A DNA stretch of 26,152 nt from Proteromonas lacertae (lineage: Eukaryota; Sar; Bigyra; Opalinata; Proteromonadidae), in NCBI GenBank assembly GCA_002245135.1, contig NGBS01001242.1, positions 1-26,152 on the forward strand, read 5' to 3'. Shown piece after piece: positions 1 to 8,062 of this stretch. Each line of letters starts with the position of its first letter. The stretch's first letter is position 1. The position numbers were made by a program, and so were the translations under genes. The notes below the pieces were generated by a model. The model had not been told where the DNA came from, ran no database searches, and saw only the letters and a program-made list of their open reading frames with translations.

Positions 1-128
1 TCATATCACACAGTATGGGGCCATCCTATCTATCATTGTTTTTTGATTTTTTTTAAGAAAATTAGATTTCGATTATGATCAGAAAGTCAAACTAAGGGCA
101 TATATGAGCCCTTACTAAAAACACATAT

Positions 129-157
129 AGGGAAATAGAACACTGTTCTATTTCCCT
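129..157. repeat. Perfect 14-bp hairpin
   Basis: The arms 129-142 and 144-157 are exact reverse complements around one base. A weaker hairpin (AAGGGC / GCCCTT) lies just upstream near 97-114. I see no gene in 1-299. The hairpin could form a cruciform or a transcript end structure; its role is unknown. Confidence 0.6.
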
Positions 158-346
158 TTATTATTCATTATTATTATTTCTTTATATTCTGCTGAAATCA
201 TTAATTTATTACTACAATTTAGTCATGACTAAGATTATGTGTAAGACAAGTAAGATGGCTCATCGCAGGATGTACTAAGATGGAGTCTGGTATAGTAAGA
301 AAGGTAAGGTTCTTGAAGATGGAATGCTTTTCACTAATGTGATCAA

Positions 347-900
347 TGCCTTCGACTTATCAAGATCCCTTTCAAGGAGTTGTTTAACACCATCCTCAGT
401 CTTCCTACTGATGTCTACTTCGGGGAGAAGGTTTACATCTCTATACGATGGCAAGACAAAGGTAAGATGGTGGACATTGTTGATAATGATGGAGATGCTA
501 CTTTCTCAGATGATACTAAGGTAAATCTCGAGGATATCTACTTCAAGGCCAACTACAACAAGGACATTGCCTGCAACGAGAACACCAAGAAGTACTGCCT
601 TACAAATCCTATGGACTTCAACGATGTCCATGTTGTTAGAACTCAAGTAAGTAACAGCTCCAGCTACTTTAACTACTCCTTCAATATCAATAGTTCCATC
701 GGACCTTACGTAAAGTTCATCCTTTACAGATGCTATGACAAGGAAGGTAATGTGGTGCCTACTGCGATGACCTCTTAGTTCAATTGGTGGATCAATGACT
801 GTTGTTCCCCGTATGGCGGAACTCTATATTGCAGAATGATTCAATCAAAACTAATATGATATTCATGATGTTCGGAGTTAGTTATTAACAAATATATAGT
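347..900 (+). pseudogene. MCP: Major capsid protein-like fragment, Polinton type (broken)
   Basis: The open stretch 380-778 resembles the middle of the major capsid protein at 21418-22812. Both have a Phe/Tyr-Asn-Thr-Ile-Leu start, a YFGE motif, a Pro-x-Asp-Phe segment, and a run reading NSSIG followed by YVKFILYR. It is therefore a second, divergent capsid copy on the opposite strand, from a double jelly-roll family. Codon choice is noticeably richer in G and C (AAG, GAC, CCC) than in the other capsid gene, suggesting another lineage. The copy is broken, with a few breaks, and its end merges into the inverted repeat at 800-1403. Identification rests on direct comparison inside this window. 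Confidence 0.75.
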
Positions 901-1403
901 TAGTTTGTCATATGACCTATATCTGTGATATACTTATTTATGAACTTCATTATTATCAATATTAAACTAATTTTGTATATTTTCTATTTTAATGTATCAT
1001 CCACTACTACAGTCTAAAATACATTATCTGATATAAATAGAATACATTATTTTTAATGTTAAGGTAATAGAAAAGGAAATTAAAGAGCAGGCTTGAGTGA
1101 GGCTTGAACTTATTTTTTCTTTTTTCTTTTTTAACCGCCTTAATATTAAAAATAGTGAATTCTATTCATATCAAATAATGTATTTTAGACTGTAGTAGTG
1201 ACTGATACATTAAAATAGAAAATATACAAAAATTAGTTTAATATTGATAATAATGAAGTTCATAAAAAAGTATATCACAGATATAGGTCATATGACAAAC
1301 TAACTATATATTTGTTAATAACTAACTCCGAACATCATGAATATCATATTAGTTTTGATTGAATCATTCTGCAATATAGAGTTCCGCCATACGGGGAACA
1401 ACA
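800..1403. repeat. Inverted duplication, about 265-bp arms
   Basis: Bases 800-1064 are repeated in reverse complement at 1138-1403, with a spacer of about 73 bp (1065-1137). The arms differ at only a few positions. Each arm contains the end of a capsid-like reading frame followed by the 161-bp repeat unit described separately. The spacer holds a GAGTGAGGCTTGAA-type motif that recurs inverted near 2652-2678. Such a large palindrome suggests a fold-back rearrangement or two facing element ends. Confidence 0.85.
1163..1323 (+). repeat. 161-bp repeat unit, copy 2
   Basis: This stretch appears base-for-base identical to 2719-2879 and is also present inverted, with several differences, at about 880-1039. 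It begins TATTCATATC and ends TTAATAACT. Its interior motif GATATAGGTCATATGACAAA resembles the inner part of the terminal repeat at 15608-15739 (GATGTAGGTTATATGACAAA), so it may be subterminal sequence of a related element family. Confidence 0.85.
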
Positions 1404-1602
1404 CATAAGTGTGCTTCAAGTAAAAGGAAGTGCTGATTCTCTCGGGATTGGAGTTAGTAGAGCTATACACGTACAAGGGAAATTCAACATCACTGGATCC
1501 ACCATCATAGTATCTGTAATTCAAGAAATGCCTGGTAGTATCGGTGAAGCAACTCTGGGTTACTGCTAGATTGAATGATTGGAGTATGCACTTATACGCC
1601 AT
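1315..1602 (-). pseudogene. Capsid-like C-terminal reading frame (fragment)
   Basis: A 95-codon frame with the same G/C-richer codon use as the capsid fragment at 347-900. Its last part (PVWRNSILQ...FGVSY) is also encoded inverted at 805-890, directly after that capsid fragment. This ties both to one gene family, most likely the end of a capsid protein. The beginning of the frame abuts a stray terminal repeat at 1598-1737. I do not recognise a domain in it. It is an old fragment of a virus-like element, not a whole gene. Confidence 0.5.
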
Positions 1603-1737
1603 TTGTCATAGTTGGTCATATAACAAAGTAAGTATAAAAGTAACAATATTTCATCAAGACAAGTAAGAATATACATTTAGTTTGTTTTAAAAGTGTCTGG
1701 TAGACAAACGGCCAACTATGACATACGATGCACAACA
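1598..1737 (+). repeat. Stray terminal repeat related to the 10.1-kb element
   Basis: From about 1614 to 1737 the sequence matches 15608-15739, the right end of the large inserted element. It shares AAAGTAAGTATAAAAGTAAC, TTTAGTTTGTTTT, GTGTCTGGTAGACAAACGGC and the terminal CACAACA. It has more differences than the two ends of the 10.1-kb element have from each other, so it is older or from a sister family. The stretch 1598-1615 resembles the outer tip of the same repeat in the opposite direction, as in a collapsed miniature copy. No target duplication was found. Confidence 0.8.
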
Positions 1738-1745
1738 GGGGGTTA

Positions 1746-1905
1746 AAAATTGATTTGTATAATAATATTTCATAATATATTTAGTTAATATAAGTAATTT
1801 TAATATATGTTATAATATGATATATGCTACTCTATTGTCTGATATCGCCACATTTGACATCGCCATATTAAACATATGGCATGTAAAGTATACGTAGTAT
1901 ATATT
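1746..1905. repeat. Inverted repeat arm, partner at 2961-3123
   Basis: About 160 bp matching 2961-3123 in reverse complement at roughly 85-90 percent by eye. The shared core includes ATATGCTACTCTATTGTCTG. The two arms enclose about 1.05 kb. The outer tips are AAAATTGATTT / AAATCAATTTT. No target duplication is visible outside them. The arms could be the ends of a short non-autonomous element or two facing element ends. Confidence 0.8.
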
Positions 1906-1974
1906 ATAAATAAAGTATTAGTTTAAAAGGAAAGTTTATAATTCCTTTAAGAGGACCAACTACATGTCTCTCTA

Positions 1975-2157
1975 TTATAATTTAGAAATATTAATACATT
2001 TCTTTATATAACCACCGTATTTAGATAATCTATTATGAATTGAAGTAATATTTAATTTATTTACTCCACCTCCTTTTAAATGTTTGAGTGGTTTGACTTG
2101 ATTTTTAAATTGATTTTTAATAAATATGTTAGGTTTAATAATGTTGTACTCCGTCAA
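1975..2157 (-). pseudogene. Short conserved frame, GGGVNK-type (unknown)
   Basis: Unrecognised. A basic peptide region contains KPLKHLKGGGVNK and a following NRLSKYGGYIKK. The same peptide pattern is encoded on the minus strand at about 15045-15215, near the right end of the 10.1-kb element. Being present twice with similarity at protein level, it is likely a remnant of a real small gene of this element class, perhaps a basic virion or DNA-binding peptide. That role is a guess. There is no ATG at the upstream edge of the frame, and the copy is probably broken. Confidence 0.45.
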
Positions 2158-2322
2158 TTAGGGTTCAACGTAACCTTAAGCCCCGAAATATTACAAATAT
2201 ATCGTATTGTTCTGGTTAATCAGTTATATTAAAATTGAAAAAGTAGGTTTGAAAGAGGATTAAACTCGATTATTTATTTTTCCATTTTTATTTACCTTAA
2301 CATCTATTTTTTCACATCTTAT

Positions 2323-2505
2323 TTATCTAAGTAGATGCACATCTACTACGTCAACCTTGTTATGTTTTAAAAGCATAATTAGCTGCTTTATTTCGTATTC
2401 ATATTTTTCTCTTTCCTCTTTCCCTCCATTAATTTCATCATCACTATTTAATCTACTAAAGAATCTAATTCTCTTAATCGGATTATTTTCTGCTTCACTA
2501 TACAT
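2323..2505 (-). CDS. Hypothetical 60-codon frame
   Basis: A short frame with an ATG start encoding a strongly charged peptide rich in Lys and Glu, possibly helical. I recognise no family and see no copy elsewhere in the window. It sits among repeats and may be a chance frame. Confidence 0.2.
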   Translation of the reverse strand: MYSEAENNPIKRIRFFSRLNSDDEINGGKEEREKYEYEIKQLIMLLKHNKVDVVDVHLLR

Positions 2506-2718
2506 ACTACTTTAATTTCTTTTGCATTTTTCGGTATTTTCTAATATATACTTTAATGACATTACATTACAACATTCTCTGAAATATTTACATTCAATAT
2601 CATAATTACTTGTATTATAGAATCTTAAAAACGAAAAAATAAATAATTAATTCAAGCCTCACTCAAGCCTACTTTTTAATTGTTTTTTAAATAATTTGTT
2701 ATTAAAATTATTGTAATT

Positions 2719-2879
2719 TATTCATATCAAATAATGTATTTTAGACTGTAGTAGTGACTGATACATTAAAATAGAAAATATACAAAAATTAGTTTAATAT
2801 TGATAATAATGAAGTTCATAAAAAAGTATATCACAGATATAGGTCATATGACAAACTAACTATATATTTGTTAATAACT
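2719..2879 (+). repeat. 161-bp repeat unit, copy 3
   Basis: Direct repeat, identical by eye to 1163-1323. The identity stops at TTAATAACT. Beyond that point copy 2 continues into capsid-like sequence and copy 3 into terminal-repeat-like sequence, so the boundary looks like a true joint. Confidence 0.85.
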
Positions 2880-2960
2880 CTTTATAACTAAGATAAAAAT
2901 GATATTAGTTTGTTTTAAAAGTAATTGTATGATGAGAGAGGCTCAACGGAGTACAACAAA

Positions 2961-3123
2961 AATATATTCTACGTATACTTTACATACCATATGTTATTTA
3001 TATAATTTATGTTAAATGTGACGATATCAGACAATAGAGTAGCATATATCATATTATAACATATATTAAAACTACTTATATTAATTAAGTATATTATGAA
3101 ATATTATTATATAAATCAATTTT
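2961..3123. repeat. Inverted repeat arm, partner at 1746-1905
   Basis: Reverse complement of 1746-1905. It begins two bases after the ACAACA tip at 2958 and ends about 190 bp before the outer protease fragment, so it could be the left terminal repeat of the outer Polinton. The matching right end would lie beyond this window. Confidence 0.75.
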
Positions 3124-3311
3124 GATGTTGAGAAAATTAAAAAAATAATATCAAATTCCTTTAAGAAATATTTTCTTTCTATTAAGAAATATTTTAGTGC
3201 TTCTTAATATATGTGTAGATTAATATTACTGCAACATAATTATCAGGTATTTTAAATAGAAGAATAATAAATAGTTGTAACTATCATTTTTACAATTCTG
3301 TACTAATATCA

Positions 3312-3679
3312 TTAGAATAGTTCATTTATGAATTTTTTGTTGTAATAATATCTTGTTATTCTTATTTTCCTATTCACAGTGTTGTAATATTTCACTTCAA
3401 ATAACGACCAATGTTGATAATCTTTGTTGCATACTGGGAAAAAATATATACCATCTTTCTTTATTTTGCTTAATAAACGTAACTGCTCATCGCTTTTATA
3501 TATATTACCTGGATCTATTACATTATCATTACACTGATTAATGAAGTGTATATAAAACACTAGATCTTCCGATTTTAATCTCTCTTTTAATAATAGTTAA
3601 TTAACTATAATATTAAATTGTCTTATGAAACAGTTCTTTTGTTTACCTTTTAGTGATATTGTATTATAATTGTATGGAT
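3312..3679 (-). pseudogene. PRO: C48 (Ulp1/adenain-like) protease fragment, C-terminal part
   Basis: The frame 3312-3560 closely resembles residues about 272-360 of the protease at 6511-7863. Shared features are NVIDPG, the GIYFFPVC segment and the active-site histidine context HWSLFEV. This is the cysteine protease family that processes capsid precursors in Polintons and adenoviruses. The piece belongs to the outer element and is separated from its other piece (4726-4968) by the hAT transposon. It is a broken fossil. Confidence 0.8.
3672..3679. repeat. hAT target-site duplication, left copy (GTATGGAT)
   Basis: The 8 bp immediately left of the CAGGG end are GTATGGAT. The same 8 bp follow the CCCTG end at 4726-4733. 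Eight-base duplications are the mark of hAT transposition. Confidence 0.95.
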
Positions 3680-4725
3680 CAGGGTTGTATAAATCGGTCA
3701 TGACCGACGGAGAAAACCGATCGGTCGTAGGTCAATAAACAAATGTTGACCGACACCAAGCTGTAGTAACTATTAGCTGACCTCCTCCTAAACATGTGAT
3801 ATTAATAATATTATCTAACTGTACATATTGAATTCAAGCTCTATATATCATTCTATAAAATACCGAATTAACAGTCGGTCGATGCGCTTTTTTCTTTCTT
3901 CATAATTGAATCTAACCTTACCAATGAGTTATTCTATTGTGTTATATATGTAATATAAAGTATAGAATGATTATAAAAATTTGAAAGAAAAAATGGCAAA
4001 CTTTTAGCTTGACATTAATCATTTCTTAAAATTATTATAAATGTATCTAATATAATCTATCATTATATATTCTAGGAGTATAGTTTTACCAATTGGAGCG
4101 GCTCGTGAAGTTATTGCCTTAAAAGAGGCAAATATGCTTAAACATCTTAATTTTAACTTCTACAAAACCTTTTGGTATAATATGTTAAAGATAAAAAGCC
4201 TTGATAAATGCATTTTCAGTAAAAAGAAAGAGATTAATTATGCCAAATGAAGTACAAGAATATTTGCAATATGATATTCATTACAGCACCTCTGAAACCA
4301 TTGGAAATATCTGGCTATCATTAAAGTCCAAGTTTCCTAGGGTATACATACTTGCCAAGAACAGTTTAAACATACTGGACAAATAAGTAACTTTTCCAAA
4401 TCAAATTTATCATGTGATAGATTACAAATGAAACTGATGATTAGTAGAAATAAATAAGAACATAATTATATAAAATACCTAATTATTGTTGAGTATTAAA
4501 TTGTAAATCTTAATAGAAAGTTAAAAATTATTTAATTGAATTGAAAATATATGAATCAAGTATTAAAATATATTATAAGATAGTTTTTATGAAGGGAAAA
4601 TTAGTATATAATGAATTAAAATAGATTTTATAATATTCGGCTTGTAAGGCTTGACCAACCGAAGGTCAAGGCAAAACCTATAGGTTTTGACCTATCTCCG
4701 TCGGTAACCGATAAATACAACCCTG
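3680..4725 (+). mobile_element. hAT-family DNA transposon, 1,046 bp, non-autonomous
   Basis: The ends are CAGGGTTGTATAAATCGGT and, in reverse complement, CAGGGTTGTATTTATCGGT. Both are followed by an ACCGACGGAGA block, giving about 34 bp of imperfect terminal inverted repeat. GACCGA-type words recur inside both ends, as is common for hAT transposase binding sites. The exact 8-bp duplication GTATGGAT flanks it. At 1 kb it is too short for a full transposase (usually 600 or more residues), but it keeps a remnant of the transposase C-terminus. It is a deletion derivative inserted in the outer element's protease gene. Apart from the transposase remnant I see no gene in it. Confidence 0.93.
4081..4386 (+). 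pseudogene. hAT transposase C-terminal remnant
   Basis: The stretch 4240-4386 encodes a segment with EVQEYLQY, a central Trp (IWLSLKSKFP) and LAKNSLNI. This is the pattern of the hAT C-terminal dimerisation domain, whose core reads W...yP.L..lA...L.i. The frame ends directly after this point, without the usual Ser-x-x-x-Arg-x-Phe-Ser tail. The upstream 120 bp give only weak protein-like sequence in other frames. The catalytic core is absent, so the copy cannot mobilise itself. Confidence 0.65.
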
Positions 4726-4968
4726 GTATGGATTTATAATTAATCTTACAAAATTTAATGTGTTTTCTTCAGTGTGTGTATAGAATAGAGAATCACTATC
4801 ATCATCATCATGCATATTGAAGTAAAAACAGGACAACTTTAGTCTGTATGATTTATATTCTAATAGTTTAGAGATATATTTTCTTAGCAAATCACTCATG
4901 AGAATAACATCTAACTCTAATACTTCAATATTAATATACAAATCTATACACTGCATATAGTGAATCAT
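4726..4968 (-). pseudogene. PRO: C48 protease fragment, N-terminal half part
   Basis: The frame resembles residues about 165-230 of the protease at 6511-7863. It shares a DVILM...DL segment, a Tyr-Ile-x-x-Leu-Leu-Glu run and a Phe-Val-x-x-Ile stretch. It begins with the second copy of the hAT target duplication and is the other piece of the outer element's protease. It lies directly downstream, in transcription order, of the polymerase piece at 5188-5603. About 220 bp without a recognisable gene separate them. It is a broken fossil. Confidence 0.7.
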
Positions 4969-5187
4969 TATTTTTGTTCTTTTTGATTATTCTGAATTAA
5001 TTTTTATCTTTTTGATTTTTTATTTTCTTAGTAAAAACAATTGCATTGCCATGCTGGGGGTTTGATACTTTTTCACTCAACTTTTTAATCTAATTCATTA
5101 CCATCTTACTATTTTTTTTCTCTATTCTAATATTAACAGATTGTATGATATTATCTATTATTGACTAATTCCCATTAATATCTTTAT

Positions 5188-5603
5188 TTATTTTTTCATC
5201 ATTTGATTAACATTTGAATAGTGTATACCTCTAGTTATTAAGTATTGTTTATTAAGATTACCAGTATCAACTCTCTTTTCAAAATGTGGATCGTTCGTAA
5301 TATCCATGTAGAAATCTCTAGTTTTAACCATAAATATGAAACTATCAGTATTACTCATCAATAATCTTAAACTACTCCCATATTTCCTATATAAATGTCC
5401 ATACCAGAACTGAGCCATTAACCTTTTAGATTCACATAATATACTCATACCAATATAAGATGGTTTATCAATAGTTCATTTATATTTTTGAAATTTGCAT
5501 ATACGTAAGTTACTATTATCTATAGCAATAAAACTTCTATAAAATGGATTGGAAGTACACTTTAAAAAGTCTTCTTCATTACTAGCCAATTTAGAGGTAT
5601 ATC
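5188..5603 (-). pseudogene. POLB: DNA polymerase B, C-terminal half piece (outer Polinton)
   Basis: The encoded sequence has the hallmarks of the palm and thumb of protein-primed family B polymerases: an ISKPSY/GMSIL-type segment, a Phe-Trp-Tyr...Lys-Tyr-Gly stretch, and the motif C region (TDSF) at about 5335-5355. The piece ends exactly at the target duplication of the 10.1-kb element. The other half of the gene lies beyond that insertion, at 15740-18500. The gene replicates the element's DNA. It is interrupted here and otherwise somewhat broken. Confidence 0.85.
5598..5603. repeat. Target-site duplication TATATC, left copy
   Basis: TATATC directly precedes the TGTTGTG end at 5604 and is repeated exactly at 15740-15745, directly after the CACAACA end at 15739. 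Six bases is the duplication length known for Polintons. Confidence 0.93.
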
Positions 5604-5707
5604 TGTTGTGCTTCGTTTGTCAGAGTTGGCCGTTTGTCTACCAGACACTTTCAAAACAAACTAAATACACAATTACACTTCTTTTAATGAAAAATTGTTA
5701 CTTTTAT
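5604..5707 (+). repeat. Left terminal inverted repeat, 104 bp
   Basis: It matches the reverse complement of 15636-15739 with three mismatches, all within the outer 20 bp. It contains two copies of the word CGTTTGTC (5614-5621 and 5631-5638) and the block CTACCAGACACTTTC. Any reading frame through it is not a gene. Confidence 0.95.
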
Positions 5708-6510
5708 TTTAACATTTTGTATATGATAGACATGTCACGATATGACTTAATTAGTCTATGTAACAAATTTTTTTATATAATCTATTAATACATATTAAGT
5801 ACATGAATAATATAAAATATTAGCTTACAACTCACTTCTGTTGTTGATTTAAATAAAAAAATGTAACTAAAAACTTGAATTTTCTTACCCCCTTATTTGT
5901 ACGAAAATCAATATTTTGATATAAACACTTGTTTTATATGCACATGTTTTTCATCAAAATCTATAATTTTAGTTACAAAGTTAATATCTAAAATATAAAC
6001 AGAAATACAATCTTTAATCGACATGAATCTCAAAGCTACAACATATTAATGTATTTCATATTTCAATACCTTCTATAAAAATCATTCATTTCAGTGTGTA
6101 GCCAATTACATTATATTTTTAACACTTAGCTTCTTTTGTATAATTTACAAAATTATAATTTATGTGTTGTTTTTGTTTTATATAATAGTATCAATGATTA
6201 TGAAATGATACACATAAGTTACAGAAGAAAATTGAGAAGTGAAAAATGTCTCCTAGACAAACGGCGTATTTCTAAATCTTCTCACGCCGTTTGTCTAGGA
6301 GACACTTTTGATTTCTCATATTTCATATATGATATAATCATAATATATTATTAACAAATATAACAAAATTGAAATCAGAAAATAAGTTGAAACAACATTC
6401 AACTCAAATCTTTTTCCAAAATTGTTTTTTATGTTGAGTGGATGTGTGTACCTAACAAACACATTGTAATTATATAAAGATACTTTTTAGAATTTTTAAA
6501 GAAAATGAAA
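5708..6510. other. Non-coding left flank of the 10.1-kb element
   Basis: About 800 bp of AT-rich sequence between the left terminal repeat and the protease stop. Apart from the palindrome at 6243-6309 I see no gene or family. It probably serves as subterminal sequence and the 3' region of the protease transcript. Confidence 0.6.
6243..6309. repeat. Palindrome carrying the terminal-repeat word GACAAACGGC
   Basis: A 21-bp perfect inverted repeat (6247-6267 and 6284-6304) with a 16-bp loop, extended by AAAA/TTTT outside. Each arm reads TGTCTCCTAGACAAACGGCG. The terminal repeats contain AGTGTCTGGTAGACAAACGGC, so the palindrome repeats the core of the ends about 0.6 kb inside. It is a plausible extra integrase-binding site or the scar of a miniature element. 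Confidence 0.85.
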
Positions 6511-7863
6511 TTATTTAAATCTATAAATGTTTTTGTTGTTGTAAATGTAAAACAATTTCGCTTTTTCTTCGTTATTTAAACTTTCTATACCTTCAATTAA
6601 ATCATCAATGAAGTATTTTATATTAAAACTTTCTATATTTTGAATCTTTGTTATTTCCAAATTATTCAATCTTGCTCCAAGAAAGAATAAACAGTAATAT
6701 CCACAAGTTACAGCATCTGTTTGATGAACTTTTGTATCTACTATTTCATATGATTCTAATTCACGATTGCAAGAATGAAAGAGTTGTTTAATATTCTTTA
6801 TAACTATATTTCTTGGTTCTTTGTTCATATAAATTGCTAAACTGTCATATATTCTAAACATCATATAGTCATTAGGAACATAATCTACTTCCCATAAACT
6901 CCAATGACTTTGATTTGGATCACATACTGGAAAATAATAAATTCCTTTTTCACTTATCTTTTTTTTATTATCCTTTTGCTTTTCATTTAAAAATACAACA
7001 CCAGGATCAATAACATTCTTATTGTTGTTGGAAATATAATGTAATAAAAACCGGAATTTATCGCCTTTTAGTTGATTGTTAATATTTAAATGACTCACCA
7101 ATTCTTTACAATTTACTTCATATTTCGGTTGTTGATGTTGTCCATAGAATCTTACATGACCAATATCATTATATCCTTTAATTTTCTTTACAAACAACAA
7201 CATATCATGAGTGTAATCATCATATGTAATTAATGCAACACTAGTATCTTTTCTATTTACCATTTTACATGCATATTTTAAAGTCATTGAATTACGCTCT
7301 ATCAGAAGGTGAATATAGGTTTTGAATAGATCAATCATGAGAATAATATCAACATCGCTTATATATGGATGATCTTCAGACATCTTTATCATTAGCATTA
7401 CAGCAGCCAATATTTCTGTTGCTTCAGGAAAGTTAGTATTAACATTGGTCTTGACAATCTTATATTGAGATATTATTTCACCTACACTTCTATCATATCT
7501 ACCAATACGACGAATACCTTCTGCATAATCATCTTCACCAAATGAATCTATAACTTCGATTGTTTTATTATCATGATGAATGATAACAGTGTAATAATTG
7601 TTACTATCTTTAGCTCTAATTATGAATGCTTCCATCTCTTTATTCATTATCATTTGTTTATCTTTACATACGTAATAATGTTGATTTAAATTGTATAATT
7701 CCAATATGAAATGAATTTCATTTAATCCAAGTTGAATTTTTCCAATACTTTTTATAAATCTTTCAACAAATTCCAACTGATCATTAGTTAATGGATCCTT
7801 AATATCTTCTTCAGAAGTTCTAATACCAAATATATCATACACTGCATTCTTCTTTGGATTCAT
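6511..7863 (-). CDS. PRO: C48 cysteine protease (Ulp1/adenain-like), 450 aa
   Basis: The C-terminal part shows the ordered catalytic set of clan CE proteases: His320 in HWSLWEV, Asp340 in RIYDS, Gln381 in VHQTDAV and Cys387 in TCGYYC. In Polintons and adenoviruses this enzyme cleaves capsid precursors; in SUMO pathways the same fold removes SUMO. The N-terminal half (about 85-160) contains YYTVIIHHD...VIDSFG and looks like a second, divergent copy of the same fold, which makes the protein about twice the size of a typical adenain. The start is a clear ATG. It lies 199 bp downstream of the integrase on the same strand. A related protease is found in the outer Polinton (3312-3679, 4726-4968), so the family is shared between the two elements. 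The substrate is unknown. Confidence 0.85.
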   Translation of the reverse strand: MNPKKNAVYDIFGIRTSEEDIKDPLTNDQLEFVERFIKSIGKIQLGLNEIHFILELYNLNQHYYVCKDKQMIMNKEMEAFIIRAKDSNNYYTVIIHHDNKTIEVIDSFGEDDYAEGIRRIGRYDRSVGEIISQYKIVKTNVNTNFPEATEILAAVMLMIKMSEDHPYISDVDIILMIDLFKTYIHLLIERNSMTLKYACKMVNRKDTSVALITYDDYTHDMLLFVKKIKGYNDIGHVRFYGQHQQPKYEVNCKELVSHLNINNQLKGDKFRFLLHYISNNNKNVIDPGVVFLNEKQKDNKKKISEKGIYYFPVCDPNQSHWSLWEVDYVPNDYMMFRIYDSLAIYMNKEPRNIVIKNIKQLFHSCNRELESYEIVDTKVHQTDAVTCGYYCLFFLGARLNNLEITKIQNIESFNIKYFIDDLIEGIESLNNEEKAKLFYIYNNKNIYRFK

Positions 7864-8062
7864 TACTATTTGCTGAAGTCTTTTTTCATAGGTGTTAATA
7901 TCCTTTTGCTTAGGATTAGGATGAATCTATTTAATATAAATTATCATCAAATATACTAGTATTTTGTCTGCTGTTTTCTTCATATTCTCTAATAATTCTG
8001 ATGAAACTTCAAGCTTTATTAAAGGTGTAGATGATACTAATGGAATTTGCATGTTTTCATTT

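Larger units (their letters stand above)
2142..2958. repeat. 13-bp inverted ends TGTTGTACTCCGT / ACGGAGTACAACA
   Basis: The exact 13-bp pair 2142-2154 and 2946-2958 encloses 817 bp that includes the second copy of the 161-bp repeat. The ends resemble the TGTTGTG...CACAACA ends of the 10.1-kb element. Just inside the right end the sequence TTAGTTTGTTTTAAAAG also matches that element's terminal repeat. No target duplication is seen. This may be a small related element or ends brought together by rearrangement. Confidence 0.45.

Noticed and set aside
5549-5788. Plus-strand frame crossing the left terminal repeat
   Set aside because: The same kind of peptide appears from every copy of the terminal repeat, including 15618-15740. 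It is just translation of the repeat, not a gene.
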